Shown here: positions 20,421 to 27,574 of the stretch, in pieces
How positions within the stretch are numbered: the stretch's first letter is position 1
Layout of the letters: each line of letters opens with the position of its first letter
Origin: Synechococcus sp. A18-25c
GTDB taxonomy: Bacteria > Cyanobacteriota > Cyanobacteriia > PCC-6307 > Cyanobiaceae
Reading direction: 5' to 3'
Length of the DNA: 64,000 bases
Assembly: GCF_014280035.1 (NCBI RefSeq)
Contig: NZ_CP047957.1
Coordinates: forward strand, 2,356,001 to 2,420,000
The notes under the pieces: generated by a model
The model's input: the letters and a program-made list of their open reading frames with translations, nothing else
Database searches by the model: none
Told to the model about the DNA's origin: nothing
Position numbers and translations under genes: made by a program

Positions 20421-21341
20421 ATGGGCTGGACCATCGACGACATGCCTGACCAACGGGGGCGAATCGCCCTTGTGACAGGAGCCAACAGTGGACTGGGCCT
20501 GGAGACAACCCTGGCCCTGCTCAAAGCTGGTGCCACGGTGTTGATGGCCTGCCGAAGCCGCCGGAAAGGGGAAGCAGCCCGCTCTCAATTGCTGGAACTG
20601 GGCTCCTCTGGCATTGACCTACTCCATCTGGATCTCGCAGACCTGGCCAACGTGGACGCCTGCAGCGACGAGGTGAAATCGCGTTACGGTCGGCTGGATT
20701 TGCTGATCAACAACGCGGGGGTCATGGCACCTCCGCGCTTGCTGAGCCAACAGGGGCATGAGATGCAATGGGCTGTCAATCACCTCGGACACTTCGCGCT
20801 CACCAACGCCCTGTTGCCCCTGATGGAGGGCCGAGAGCAAGCGAGGGTGGTGACAGTCACGTCTGGGGCGCAGTATTTCGGCACGATTGGCTGGGATGAC
20901 CTCAACGGTGAACGCCGCTACGACCGCTGGAAGGCTTACTGCCAGAGCAAACTTGCCAATGTGATGTTCGCGATCCAGCTGAACGAACGCCTGGAACAAC
21001 GCGGGAGCTGCGTTCGCTCTCTGGCTGCCCATCCAGGACTCGCCAGAACAAATCTGCAACCCATGTCGGTGGCGGCGTCAGGTGCTTGGCAGGAAGCGAT
21101 GGCCTATCGCCTCATGGATCCGTTGTTCCAGAGCGCTGCACAAGGTGCCTTACCTCAGTTGCATGCAGCGACAAGCCCCTCGGCGAAGGGAGGCGAGCAC
21201 TACGGACCCGGACAGTTCGGCGGCATGCGTGGCGCTCCCAAACAACAACCCATCGCACCCAGCGCACGCAAGGCACAGGATCGCGAACGCCTTTGGCAAA
21301 TCAGCGAAACGCTGATTGGAACCCGCAGCACTGCGGCCTGA
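20421..21341 (+). CDS. Short-chain dehydrogenase/reductase, 306 aa
   Basis: A classical SDR: cofactor motif TGANSGLGLE (TGxxxGxG), NNAGVMAPP, catalytic Ser in VVTVTSGAQYF and the Y-x-x-x-K pair in AYCQSKLANV. The arginine in ACRSRRKGE after the second strand suggests NADP(H). Its length and the C-terminal GPGQFGGMRG region resemble retinol dehydrogenase/WWOX-type and protochlorophyllide-reductase-like SDRs rather than fatty acid SDRs, but the LPOR signature is not clear. The start is ATG at 20421; a second ATG at 20442 (MPDQRG) is possible. The next gene begins one base after its stop. Confidence 0.88.
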   Translation: MGWTIDDMPDQRGRIALVTGANSGLGLETTLALLKAGATVLMACRSRRKGEAARSQLLELGSSGIDLLHLDLADLANVDACSDEVKSRYGRLDLLINNAGVMAPPRLLSQQGHEMQWAVNHLGHFALTNALLPLMEGREQARVVTVTSGAQYFGTIGWDDLNGERRYDRWKAYCQSKLANVMFAIQLNERLEQRGSCVRSLAAHPGLARTNLQPMSVAASGAWQEAMAYRLMDPLFQSAAQGALPQLHAATSPSAKGGEHYGPGQFGGMRGAPKQQPIAPSARKAQDRERLWQISETLIGTRSTAA

Positions 21342-21342
21342 G

Positions 21343-21744
21343 ATGACCATGGAGCAGCAAGGATCCACAGCCACCCAGCGTCAACAGCTGCTGCTGAACG
21401 AGCTGCGGCGCAGTGACAATGAGATGAGCGGGCAACAACTGCATCGGCAGCTGGAAGGCCGCCCCGGAGCGATGGGCCTGGCAACCGTTTACCGAAACCT
21501 GCGCAAGCTTCAACAATGCGGGAAGGTGAGGTGTCGACATTTGCCAAACGGCGAAGCGTTGTATGCACCGGTGGATCGCGACGAGCACCATCTCACCTGT
21601 GTGAACTGCGGATCCACGCAAACACTTGAGCACTGCCCCATCCATGGCATTCGCGTGAACGCGCCGGAAACGAGCAATTTTCAACTGCTCTTTCACACCC
21701 TTGAATTTTTTGGACTGTGCGATGCCTGCCGCCAGGATCGCTAA
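21343..21744 (+). CDS. Fur-family transcriptional regulator, 133 aa
   Basis: The N-terminal winged helix (QRQQLLLNELRR, then LATVYRNLRKLQQCGKVRCR) and the C-terminal dimerisation domain with HHLTCVNCGSTQTLEHC and CDAC give two CxxC pairs that usually bind a structural zinc. The family includes Fur, Zur and PerR; the sequence alone does not decide between them, although Zur-like or PerR-like is possible given the short, Cys-rich form. Start: ATG at 21343, two bases after the SDR stop, which suggests co-transcription with the SDR. Confidence 0.88.
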   Translation: MTMEQQGSTATQRQQLLLNELRRSDNEMSGQQLHRQLEGRPGAMGLATVYRNLRKLQQCGKVRCRHLPNGEALYAPVDRDEHHLTCVNCGSTQTLEHCPIHGIRVNAPETSNFQLLFHTLEFFGLCDACRQDR

Positions 21745-21878
21745 AGCACACACCCACCGGGGAAGCCAGAACACCACAACCGAGAAGCAGAACGAGACAA
21801 AACCGAGAAGCGTGAGATTAGATACGACATGGATTGCGCTTGATGGGCCATGACTAGGGGAACTTCCACCTCTCCCCG

Positions 21879-22082
21879 ATGGCTTCTCAACCTGAACTGA
21901 TCGCGCTGACACCACGAGGCTCCTCCATCCACAAACTTGAAAGCGGCGGATACAAAGCCTGCGATCAAGAGCACCACTGCCATTTCACCAACAGCCTTTA
22001 CCGAGCCGAAGAAGTGGTTCGCGAGATGGAACAGGGTTACGACTACCCCTACGCAACGAGCTTTCATGAAATCGCGCACTGA
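21879..22082 (+). CDS. Small conserved hypothetical protein, 67 aa
   Basis: The peptide MASQPELIALTPRGSSIHKL continues to a Cys/His-containing centre (CDQEHHCHFTNS) and ends in a tyrosine-rich stretch (EQGYDYPYATSFHEIAH). The compact acidic-aromatic composition and defined length suggest a real picocyanobacterial small protein. A competing minus-strand frame across the same bases has shadow-like composition. The C-x5-C plus histidines could bind a metal, but this is only a suggestion. Confidence 0.65.
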   Translation: MASQPELIALTPRGSSIHKLESGGYKACDQEHHCHFTNSLYRAEEVVREMEQGYDYPYATSFHEIAH

Positions 22083-22097
22083 AGACGCTGCTGCGAA

Positions 22098-22325
22098 TTG
22101 ATTTCTGCAGACAACCGTGCCCGCACGCTGGCTTCAAAGAGACTGCGGGCAACCGATATTGGCCGAGCGGCAGAGCGTTTTTGCCATGAAGGCAAGATTC
22201 AGCAGAGATTGGCAGGCAAGCCATTCATGAACGACTGTTGCATTAACGCAACAAGCCACTGGTTAAAGAAGGCATTCGCAGCCAACGGCGGCTGGCTACT
22301 GCGAAACAGAGAAGCCATGCATTGA
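22098..22325 (+). CDS. Uncertain small ORF, 75 aa
   Basis: A frame from a TTG start reads LISADNRARTLASKRLRATD and continues through CINATSHWLKKAFAANGGWL to a TGA. It is somewhat protein-like (balanced charge, no strong bias) and fills a stretch with no other gene, 15 bases after the previous stop. There is no obvious ribosome binding site and I do not recognise it. A gene remnant is equally possible. Confidence 0.28.
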   Translation: MISADNRARTLASKRLRATDIGRAAERFCHEGKIQQRLAGKPFMNDCCINATSHWLKKAFAANGGWLLRNREAMH

Positions 22326-22422
22326 CCCGAATCTTGCCAGTGATGTAACTGATGCTATTTGGCGAATAAAAGCTGCATCCAACCATCCGGTCGATGAAGA
22401 GCTAACAATGAAGAACTCCGCC

Positions 22423-22533
22423 TCAGCGGCTTTGCTGCAGAAGAGCCCGACGCCTCACTCGGTCGGCTCGCCCCGCCGCCAGAACAAGCAACAACCAAAT
22501 CACCAACAAACCGAAAACGATGAGCGTTTTCAT
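22423..22533 (-). CDS. Small single-pass membrane peptide, 36 aa
   Basis: On the minus strand an ATG (complement of 22531-22533) encodes a hydrophobic helix, MKTLIVFGLLVIWLLLVLAA, followed by a basic tail (GRADRVRRRALLQQSR). A short N-terminus, one helix and a positive cytoplasmic tail are typical of small cyanobacterial membrane proteins. The plus-strand frame over the same bases (ATG at 22409) gives a low-complexity Gln-rich peptide and is less convincing. Function unknown. Confidence 0.5.
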   Translation of the reverse strand: MKTLIVFGLLVIWLLLVLAAGRADRVRRRALLQQSR

Positions 22534-22711
22534 GTTCAGAAACAAGACGCCTAAACCTTAAACATTCATCTGAAAAGGCAGGTTGAGATCATTTCAACAT
22601 CTGACTAAGACCGGGTAATCACAGCGACCACGCCAGCCCACAAGTCGGTAGTCCAGAAGACCAAACCAGTGGTCATGCGCAGATAAAATAAGCTCACATG
22701 AGCACAAAACA

Positions 22712-22954
22712 ATGTCCAAGGCTTCCAAGCTCATTAAAGCAATCGATGAGGCGTTGAACCGGTTTGACACCTTTGGCGACGACCCAGATGCTTTTGTGAT
22801 CAACCTCATTCTTGAGCTTGAAGTGGAGATTGAAGAGGTTTTAAATAATGGAAAACCCAAACAATTTCAAGCCATCTATGTTGAGCGTGACCGCGCAAGT
22901 ATCAAAGAAAAAATTCTGAACCACGTGATGGCGCAAAACCATCCATCGAGCTAG
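22712..22954 (+). CDS. Small acidic hypothetical protein, 80 aa
   Basis: The protein (MSKASKLIKAIDEALNRFDT, then FVINLILELEVEIEEVLNNG) is acidic and mostly helical, with no cysteine or membrane segment. The lower GC content than in its neighbours and the isolated position hint at accessory DNA. I do not recognise the family. Confidence 0.6.
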   Translation: MSKASKLIKAIDEALNRFDTFGDDPDAFVINLILELEVEIEEVLNNGKPKQFQAIYVERDRASIKEKILNHVMAQNHPSS

Positions 22955-23477
22955 TCATCTCTTAGGCCACCATATTTACCTGAACGAGAAGTGAGCTGGG
23001 TGCACGAGCCTCGACTCAACGTCAAATCAAAGTTCTCTAAAAAGTAGGCAAGGGAGGTTGACTGAGCATCCTTCTCATCGCCAGCGAGCATGACTTAAGC
23101 CAACGACGAACCCTCATTTAGGAGGCGAGACAGTTGGCACGTGGCCATAGAGCTTAACCCTGTGTTGACGTTGGTTTTCGAGGACCCTGCATCCCCGAAA
23201 GAGACCCAAATCAGGAACAAGTGGGCACATGTTGGAAAGCAGTTGTCCGCATCAACTCAGCCACCGTTGCAGGCAGCAGCTCCAGATTCGATGGATCATG
23301 CGGGCAAGCGAGCTGCACCGATGTCAGGGCTCGAACCAACCATGGTGGTCTGCACCTGCCTGATCAAGCCAATTAAATCTAGATTGCAAACAACAGCTTC
23401 AATGCGTTGCGGCATCGCTTAGCAAGCCGCTGGGTGGCAGGTGAGGTTCGGCCAAGAAGTCTTGTCGTGACAGATAG
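22955..23477. other. Gene-poor stretch upstream of the tRNA-Val fragment
   Basis: About 520 bases without a convincing gene. A GTG frame at 23141-23422 (93 codons) follows an AGGAGG at about 23120, but its product is low in conserved-looking sequence and I rate it as doubtful. No integrase, transposase or tRNA gene is seen. Its junction position next to the tRNA fragment suggests an old insertion scar. Confidence 0.4.
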
Positions 23478-23483
23478 GTGATC

Positions 23484-23523
23484 CTGGGATCGAACCAGTG
23501 ACAATCTCCTTGTAAGAGAGGTG
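23484..23523 (-). repeat. Partial tRNA-Val copy (probable attachment-site relic)
   Basis: Positions 23484-23516 are identical for 33 bases to 28141-28173 inside the intact tRNA-Val, covering the T arm, variable region and anticodon loop. After one mismatch (23517) six more bases match. The acceptor-stem side (23476-23483) matches at only five of eight positions and the D-arm side is degenerate, so no cloverleaf forms. It is in the same orientation as the intact gene, 4657 bases away, as expected for the displaced 3' half left by integration into a tRNA gene. Confidence 0.75.
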
Positions 23524-23817
23524 TCTGCTCTAGTTAGAGACTGAGTTCTCAGCGATTTCGAAGGGTGCTGTGCGCAAATGTGTGCGCAAATGTGACCCAT
23601 GGCCATATCTTTGCGTGCGCACAGTCCAGATCTCGACCAGCAGATCCCGCTGCAGGTGAAACAGGCACCGCCCCATCGCGGTGGTGGCCTGCCCCAGGTC
23701 GTGCTCTCCGATCAGGGCTACGCATCGGGCCAGGTCGAGATGATCACCCCAATGGTTCGGCATGCCGTAGCAGCTGCGGCGCTCAGTCTGATCAGGGTGC
23801 TCGCCAGACTCACCGGC

Positions 23818-24093
23818 ATGCCCAACAAGGACCGCCCCCTCGTTGATCGTCATCCGCCCAAGCCTGGCGGAGAGGGCTGGCTGGTGAACGCTCAGGAGCA
23901 GCTTGTGGTGCAGTTCAAACCCGACAACCCATCGCCTCATGCGGAGTGGGTGTCAGTACGGACCTACAGCTGGGTGCCACCACATCCACCAGTGCCGCAG
24001 ACACGCAGGCGGATGCTCAGGCATAACGCCATTGATACGTGGAAGGAGATGCAGAAAACAGGCTGGCAACGGTGCTCAGCACAAGTGCGCTAA
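23818..24093 (+). CDS. DUF1651 family protein, about 91 aa
   Basis: The region GEGWLVNAQEQLVVQFKPDN followed by WVSVRTYSWVPPHPPVPQTR and DTWKEMQKTGWQRC is what I recognise as DUF1651, a family of marine Synechococcus and Prochlorococcus proteins of unknown function, frequent in islands. The ATG at 23818 (MPNKDRPLVDRHPPKPGG) gives the usual length. The frame stays open to 23599 and would add 73 residues of unrecognised sequence, which may be a fused relic. It is the first gene inside the tRNA-Val-bounded island. Confidence 0.7.
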   Translation: MPNKDRPLVDRHPPKPGGEGWLVNAQEQLVVQFKPDNPSPHAEWVSVRTYSWVPPHPPVPQTRRRMLRHNAIDTWKEMQKTGWQRCSAQVR

Positions 24094-24179
24094 TTGATAT
24101 TTAATGCGGGCGATCGTGCCAGGTATTGACTGCTGATTGATGGGGTTAGTCAGACGATTGAAGCAATAAATAGCTCATG

Positions 24180-24485
24180 TCAACACAGGGGAAGAGGCTT
24201 TATTGAGGGCGTAGGCTTAATACACACCGCCCCAGTATTCACAATCACTGGTCCTCTATGGTCAAAACACCGACCGTAACCGCCAGCTGCACTTTCCAGC
24301 TCCTCGTCTGACAATTCTGCCGTTGCCGATTGCATTGATTGAATATCTTCTGCGGTAATTGCAAAGCCTGCGTCTTTAGCGATATCAAGAGCAGCTTCAT
24401 TGGAGCGTGCTGCATTGAGCTTTACCTGAAGGCTGGTGTCACCTTGGACCTTCTCTAGAAAGGCTTTGAGTTGCTCTTCTGACAT
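24180..24485 (-). CDS. Prochlorosin-like lanthipeptide precursor with Nif11-type leader, 101 aa
   Basis: The leader begins MSEEQLKAFLEKVQGDTSLQ and ends ELSDEELESAAGG at residue 69, closely resembling ProcA leaders, which the enzyme ProcM modifies and a C39-type exporter cleaves after the double glycine. The 32-residue core has Cys at core positions 4, 19 and 32 and Ser/Thr at 15, 23 and 25, so (methyl)lanthionine rings are possible (for example T15-C19 and S25-C32). The frame is open to 24638, but ATG at 24485 fits the family. No lanthipeptide synthetase lies in the window, so modification would be in trans, as known for prochlorosins. Confidence 0.78.
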   Translation of the reverse strand: MSEEQLKAFLEKVQGDTSLQVKLNAARSNEAALDIAKDAGFAITAEDIQSMQSATAELSDEELESAAGGYGRCFDHRGPVIVNTGAVCIKPTPSIKPLPLC

Positions 24486-24556
24486 TGGAGTGACTGGAGC
24501 TACAGCCTGGTCATAGCAATGGTCGGCAGCAGTATTCAGTCCTAGTGCGTCAATGC

Positions 24557-25162
24557 TCAGGCAGGAATTAGCTGATCTCCAAAACAAGGTGAAGAGCCGA
24601 TATTCATGCTGCCGTCCGGGCAGGTTGTTCGGAACCAAAACGCCCCGTTCACATTCCGTGCCGAATCCAAATTGATTGCTCCTGTCAGGTCCGCACGCAA
24701 CAGGTCCGTATCCCTCAGGTCCGCACGCAACAGGTCCGCACCCCTCAGGTCCGCGTCCCTCAGGTCCGCACGCCTCAGGACCGCATCCCTCAGGTCCGCA
24801 TCCCTCAGGTCCGCACGCAACAAGACCGCATCCCTCAGGTCCGCACGCAACAGGTCCGTATCCCTCAGGTCCGCATCCCTCAGGTATGCATCAACGAGAT
24901 TTCTCCCTCTGCCATCAGGAAACCATTCAGGGCGCCATCTCACACCCCATCCTTGAGGAGTTCTCGGAAGGCTTTCGGCGCCAATGATCTCGTCGTCTTG
25001 TGCCTCTTTGCCAAAGAAGCTTTCGAGAGACCCGATCAGAGAGTCGGTGAGGGTCCCTGGCTTATCGCAATCACAATCTTCTGGTTTCTCTATTGGCGTC
25101 GTCTCCCAAAAGCGATCCAAATCGAGGTAGTCGTACCAGTTGGCATTTGCCACAACAGGCAA
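24557..25162 (-). CDS. Pentapeptide-repeat protein, about 201 aa
   Basis: Residues 90-165 consist of tandem A(D/N)L-x-x repeats (LRDADLRDTDLLRADLRDAV and so on), which fold as a right-handed quadrilateral beta-helix. The N-terminal 85 residues contain an unusual CDCDKPG motif and a helical segment (TDSLIGSLESFFGKEAQDDE). The C-terminus (CPDGSMNIGSSPCFGDQL) has two cysteines. The start is TTG at 25162 or GTG at 25153. The repeat region is also repetitive at DNA level (24690-24895), which may allow copy-number change. Function unknown. It lies upstream of, and in the same orientation as, the prochlorosin-like gene. Confidence 0.78.
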   Translation of the reverse strand: MPVVANANWYDYLDLDRFWETTPIEKPEDCDCDKPGTLTDSLIGSLESFFGKEAQDDEIIGAESLPRTPQGWGVRWRPEWFPDGRGRNLVDAYLRDADLRDTDLLRADLRDAVLLRADLRDADLRDAVLRRADLRDADLRGADLLRADLRDTDLLRADLTGAINLDSARNVNGAFWFRTTCPDGSMNIGSSPCFGDQLIPA

Positions 25163-25352
25163 CAGGCAATTAATAGCGATTTGATAGCAGTGTTGGATGA
25201 CTGCTGAAGCCGAATGTCAGCTAACGGGCTTGGGTCTGGCTGGAAGCGGCATCGAGTGCTCAAATGCTCTGGGCTGAGCCACCAAAGAGCCACTTCAGCA
25301 TGGGTCGCATGCCTGGGCAACGCCCCCATGGCTCGTCATGCGCTTCCTCTTG

Positions 25353-25622
25353 TCAGCAAACTGCGTCGCGATTCGTGCCACCAGCAATGGCAGCGAGAGC
25401 GACGATGTCCAGCTCGAAATCATCAAACTCATCGTCCTCATCCATCTGCTTGAGGAAGCCCTTCACCTCTTCCACGGTGAGGGTCATCCCCTTCTCTGCC
25501 GCAATCTCCACCATCCGCTTGAAGGACGCTTCAGGGTCTGAAGTGAACAGGCGATAAAGCTCTGCTTGCACCTCTGCTGGGACTGAATCGCGAAGTGCTT
25601 TGAAGTCGTCGAGGGTTGTCAT
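25353..25622 (-). CDS. Nif11-leader RiPP precursor with seven-residue core, 89 aa
   Basis: The leader contains MVEIAAEKGMTLTVEEVKGF and an acidic stretch (QMDEDDEFDDFELD) ending ALAAIAGG, a double-glycine cleavage site as in Nif11-type leaders (TIGR03798-like). After it only seven residues remain, T-N-R-D-A-V-C, with one Thr and a terminal Cys, so at most one thioether ring could form. The leader is closely similar to the gene upstream (25626-25898), from which it is separated by 3 bases. A conventional hypothetical protein whose tail is not a product is the main alternative. Confidence 0.72.
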   Translation of the reverse strand: MTTLDDFKALRDSVPAEVQAELYRLFTSDPEASFKRMVEIAAEKGMTLTVEEVKGFLKQMDEDDEFDDFELDIVALAAIAGGTNRDAVC

Positions 25623-25625
25623 GGC

Positions 25626-25898
25626 TCAGCAACCACTCCCTTCGCCTCGCATACCACCAGCAATGGCAGCAAGGGCAACCGCATCCAGCTCGAAATCATC
25701 GAATTCATCGTCGTCATCCATCTGCCTAAGGAAGCCACGCACCTCATCGGCGGTCACCGTCATTCCTTTCTCTGCTGCGATCTCCACCATGCGCTGGATC
25801 GAGGCATCAGGGTCTGAAGTCATCAGCTTGAACAGCTCCCCTTGCACACTCATCGGCACCGCATCACGCATTGCCTTGAACTCTTCCAGCGTTGCCAT
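25626..25898 (-). CDS. Nif11-leader RiPP precursor with eight-residue core, 90 aa
   Basis: A tandem paralogue of the 25353 gene: MATLEEFKAMRDAVPMSVQG, MVEIAAEKGMTVTADEVRGF and an ALAAIAGG cleavage site, then a core of eight residues, M-R-G-E-G-S-G-C, with Ser and Cys two residues apart. The leader parts of the pair are highly similar while the cores differ in every position except the terminal Cys, the pattern of RiPP families with diversified cores. No modifying enzyme is nearby. The stop is 3 bases before the next precursor. Confidence 0.72.
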   Translation of the reverse strand: MATLEEFKAMRDAVPMSVQGELFKLMTSDPDASIQRMVEIAAEKGMTVTADEVRGFLRQMDDDDEFDDFELDAVALAAIAGGMRGEGSGC

Positions 25899-25959
25899 CA
25901 GGGGAATTGCAGCGTGACTCCGTTGTAGCCGTGGCGCAGCAACGGTTCAGTGACCCGCT

Positions 25960-26115
25960 TCAGCGCACTTGGACCCGAAGTCCTTCCTCGATGCGGTTTA
26001 AAGATGATTGCTCGGAGTGAGTGGCGAGCATGCCAATGACGGTGAAGGCGATAACCAGTGCGCAAGCCATGAGCTGAAAGGTGTGTGGTTTGGGGTCTCC
26101 CCCGTGTGTCCTCAC
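25960..26115 (-). CDS. Small single-pass membrane protein, 51 aa
   Basis: From a GTG (complement of 26113-26115) the frame gives a hydrophilic start (RTHGGDPKPHTFQL), one hydrophobic helix (MACALVIAFTVIGMLA) and a charged tail ending RIEEGLRVQVR. An internal ATG at the helix gives a shorter version. It lies upstream of the Nif11-leader pair on the same strand. A longer frame on the same strand (25898-26152) overlaps it but has shadow-like content. Function unknown. Confidence 0.5.
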   Translation of the reverse strand: MRTHGGDPKPHTFQLMACALVIAFTVIGMLATHSEQSSLNRIEEGLRVQVR

Positions 26116-26377
26116 CTTCTCGGCAATCCAAGCCTCTGCTGATGACCAGCATCAGTTCGACCTGTGATTTTGGTCACTGTTCAATCAGTGCTCTGACCCT
26201 CTGCCAGAAGCTTCGACCCTTTCTCGCGTTCCAAACGTGATGGGTTGAACAATGCGCAAACGAGCGAGCTAAGCCTTCTTTCCACAGGGAAGGGAGGCCT
26301 TCCTCTTGTGCAGTCATTGATCTCTCCAGAGCACGACAATTAGCCAAACCCACACTGCTACAGCCTCGGAATACCCC

Positions 26378-26710
26378 TCATCCGTTGTGATCGAGCAATC
26401 TTGTTAGCTGTGCTTGAAGCTTCAAAGCACCCACAGCATTGCTGTGTTGCTTGCTTTCGATGCTGGCCTGAATGATCTTGTCGAGCAGGGCCAGGCGTGA
26501 GCCGTGGAAGTCAGATCGTTCGACTGGGTAGTCAGCCTTGATGATCTCTCGGGCACGTTTCATGTATCGCTCTGCTATTGCCTGACTCACCCCCCATTCA
26601 TCCTTCGCGTAACTGCAGACGTAACTAGATGTCTTCGCAGACGACAACAGTTTCACGACGGTGTGAACCCGACGATCAATCTCTGCTTTGTCGCTCTTTC
26701 CCATATTCAT
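26378..26710 (-). CDS. Phage terminase small-subunit-like DNA-binding protein, 110 aa
   Basis: The chain (KAEIDRRVHTVVKLLSSAKT, then SYAKDEWGVSQAIAERYMKR) has a helix-turn-helix of the type found in phage terminase small subunits and related proteins, followed by a helical region (LALLDKIIQASIESKQHSNA) that could oligomerise. No large subunit, portal or capsid gene is present, so it cannot serve packaging here unless in trans. It is intact and sits beside a DNA polymerase remnant. The family call is by pattern and moderately certain. Confidence 0.5.
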   Translation of the reverse strand: MNMGKSDKAEIDRRVHTVVKLLSSAKTSSYVCSYAKDEWGVSQAIAERYMKRAREIIKADYPVERSDFHGSRLALLDKIIQASIESKQHSNAVGALKLQAQLTRLLDHNG

Positions 26711-26727
26711 ATCTTAGGTGCTGCTAA

Positions 26728-27087
26728 TCAATGAGCCTCTCCCCACGTTTCAGCGACGTTGCAATCCGCTTCGAGGGGAATGTCCCCCAGATATTGCTTT
26801 TGCAGCCTGTGCGAGGTCATGCAGGCCAATGCAATCTCTCTGACTTGATCCACTAAATCCCTGGGAACCTCGAGGAGGATCTCGTCATGGATCAGGCCAA
26901 CGATGTGAACACCGGGGAACGGATCTAAGGCAGGCCAGAGGTCACCAAAAGCAGCAGCTCCAGATCCGGCGCTTTGCGGACGAACTCCGGCAGCTGGGTG
27001 GACTTCACCGGTGCCCTCCATGGCCAAGCGCCTCAGTAGTCGGGAGGAAACCTTGAGAACGGAGCACCAGCGCCTCAGAGTGCTCAT
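26728..27087 (-). pseudogene. Remnant of a family A DNA polymerase (C-terminal end)
   Basis: Residues 60-119 of this frame (VHIVGLIHDEILLEVPRDLV, then GDIPLEADCNVAETWGEAH) match the extreme C-terminus of PolA-type polymerases, with motif C HDE present. The preceding 45 residues do not look like polymerase and the fingers and O-helix are missing, so the gene is truncated. Only about 60 of more than 550 residues remain. A second, different polymerase C-terminus lies at 27958. Both point to phage-derived DNA at this tRNA-bounded site. Confidence 0.65.
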
Positions 27088-27128
27088 GGTGATGGAGTGG
27101 GTTTAAGCGTCGAGCTGCCCACTGGTTA

Positions 27129-27206
27129 GGGGATCGAGGACCATCTGGACTCTCCCCTGCAACCTCGGGGGATTGAGGGCCATCTGGACTCTCCCCCAAG
27201 GCTTTG
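27129..27206. repeat. Imperfect 29-bp direct repeat, two copies
   Basis: Copy 1 at 27129-27157 and copy 2 at 27178-27206 start 49 bases apart and share all but two of 29 bases; the core CCATCTGGACTCTCCCC is identical. Each copy begins GGGGAT and ends in CCCC. They lie between the polymerase remnant and the HTH fragment. In one minus-strand frame they read as a repeated GESPDGP(Q/R)SP. Confidence 0.7.
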
Positions 27207-27334
27207 AAAAGTGACCGACTGCTCTGCAAGCGACTGGTCTTCAGGGAAAGAAGCTGCTTGATCACAGGGCTTCCTCCTCCGCTGTGGAAGCTCACTTGCA
27301 GATTCACTTTCAATCGGGCTGATTTCGGCATCGA

Positions 27335-27484
27335 TCACCGGTGCCACCGACAGAACGTGGCTTTGCTGATTCCCAGCTTTGCGATGACCTCGCCCTTGCG
27401 GTAACCCGCCACTAGGAGGTCAACGGCTACTCGCTGCTTCCTCGTCAGCGGCCGGAGCTTCAGATCGGGCTGGATCCTGGCCAA
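27335..27484 (-). pseudogene. Truncated helix-turn-helix protein fragment, 49 aa
   Basis: Read from a TTG at 27484 the frame gives KLRPLTRKQRVAVDLLVAGY and EVIAKLGISKATFCRWHR, then stops. This is the HTH opening of phage-type DNA-binding proteins (terminase small-subunit or resolvase-like), ending abruptly after the recognition helix. A frame shifted by one base continues as VIDAEISPIESESASELPQR (27126-27347), so a frameshift may have split one gene. Minus strand, upstream of the polymerase remnant. Confidence 0.45.
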
Positions 27485-27574
27485 GCGGAGAATTATTGCG
27501 ACTTGTTCGCATTAATTCTGGTTCTGCTTTTTGTTCGTGGCGGGTAGCTACAAACAGATCAATGAGGCGGCTCG

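Noticed and set aside
23141-23422. 93-codon plus-strand frame with an upstream AGGAGG
   Set aside because: Spacing from the AGGAGG to the GTG is long and the product shows no conserved pattern; kept only as a note in the gene-poor stretch.
23484-23540. Second functional tRNA-Val gene
   Set aside because: The acceptor stem and D arm do not pair; only the T arm to anticodon part is intact, so it is a fragment.
24690-24895. CRISPR array, because of regularly repeated 15-20 bp units
   Set aside because: The units are in frame with pentapeptide codons, have no unique spacers of CRISPR length and lie inside one open frame.
25898-26152. 84-codon minus-strand frame
   Set aside because: Arg/His-rich, no recognisable motif, and it overlaps the better membrane-peptide frame at 25960-26115.
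26275-26320. Possible terminator hairpin GGAAGG-GAGG-CCTTCC
   Set aside because: Stem of only six pairs with no T tract on either strand and not placed just after a gene end.
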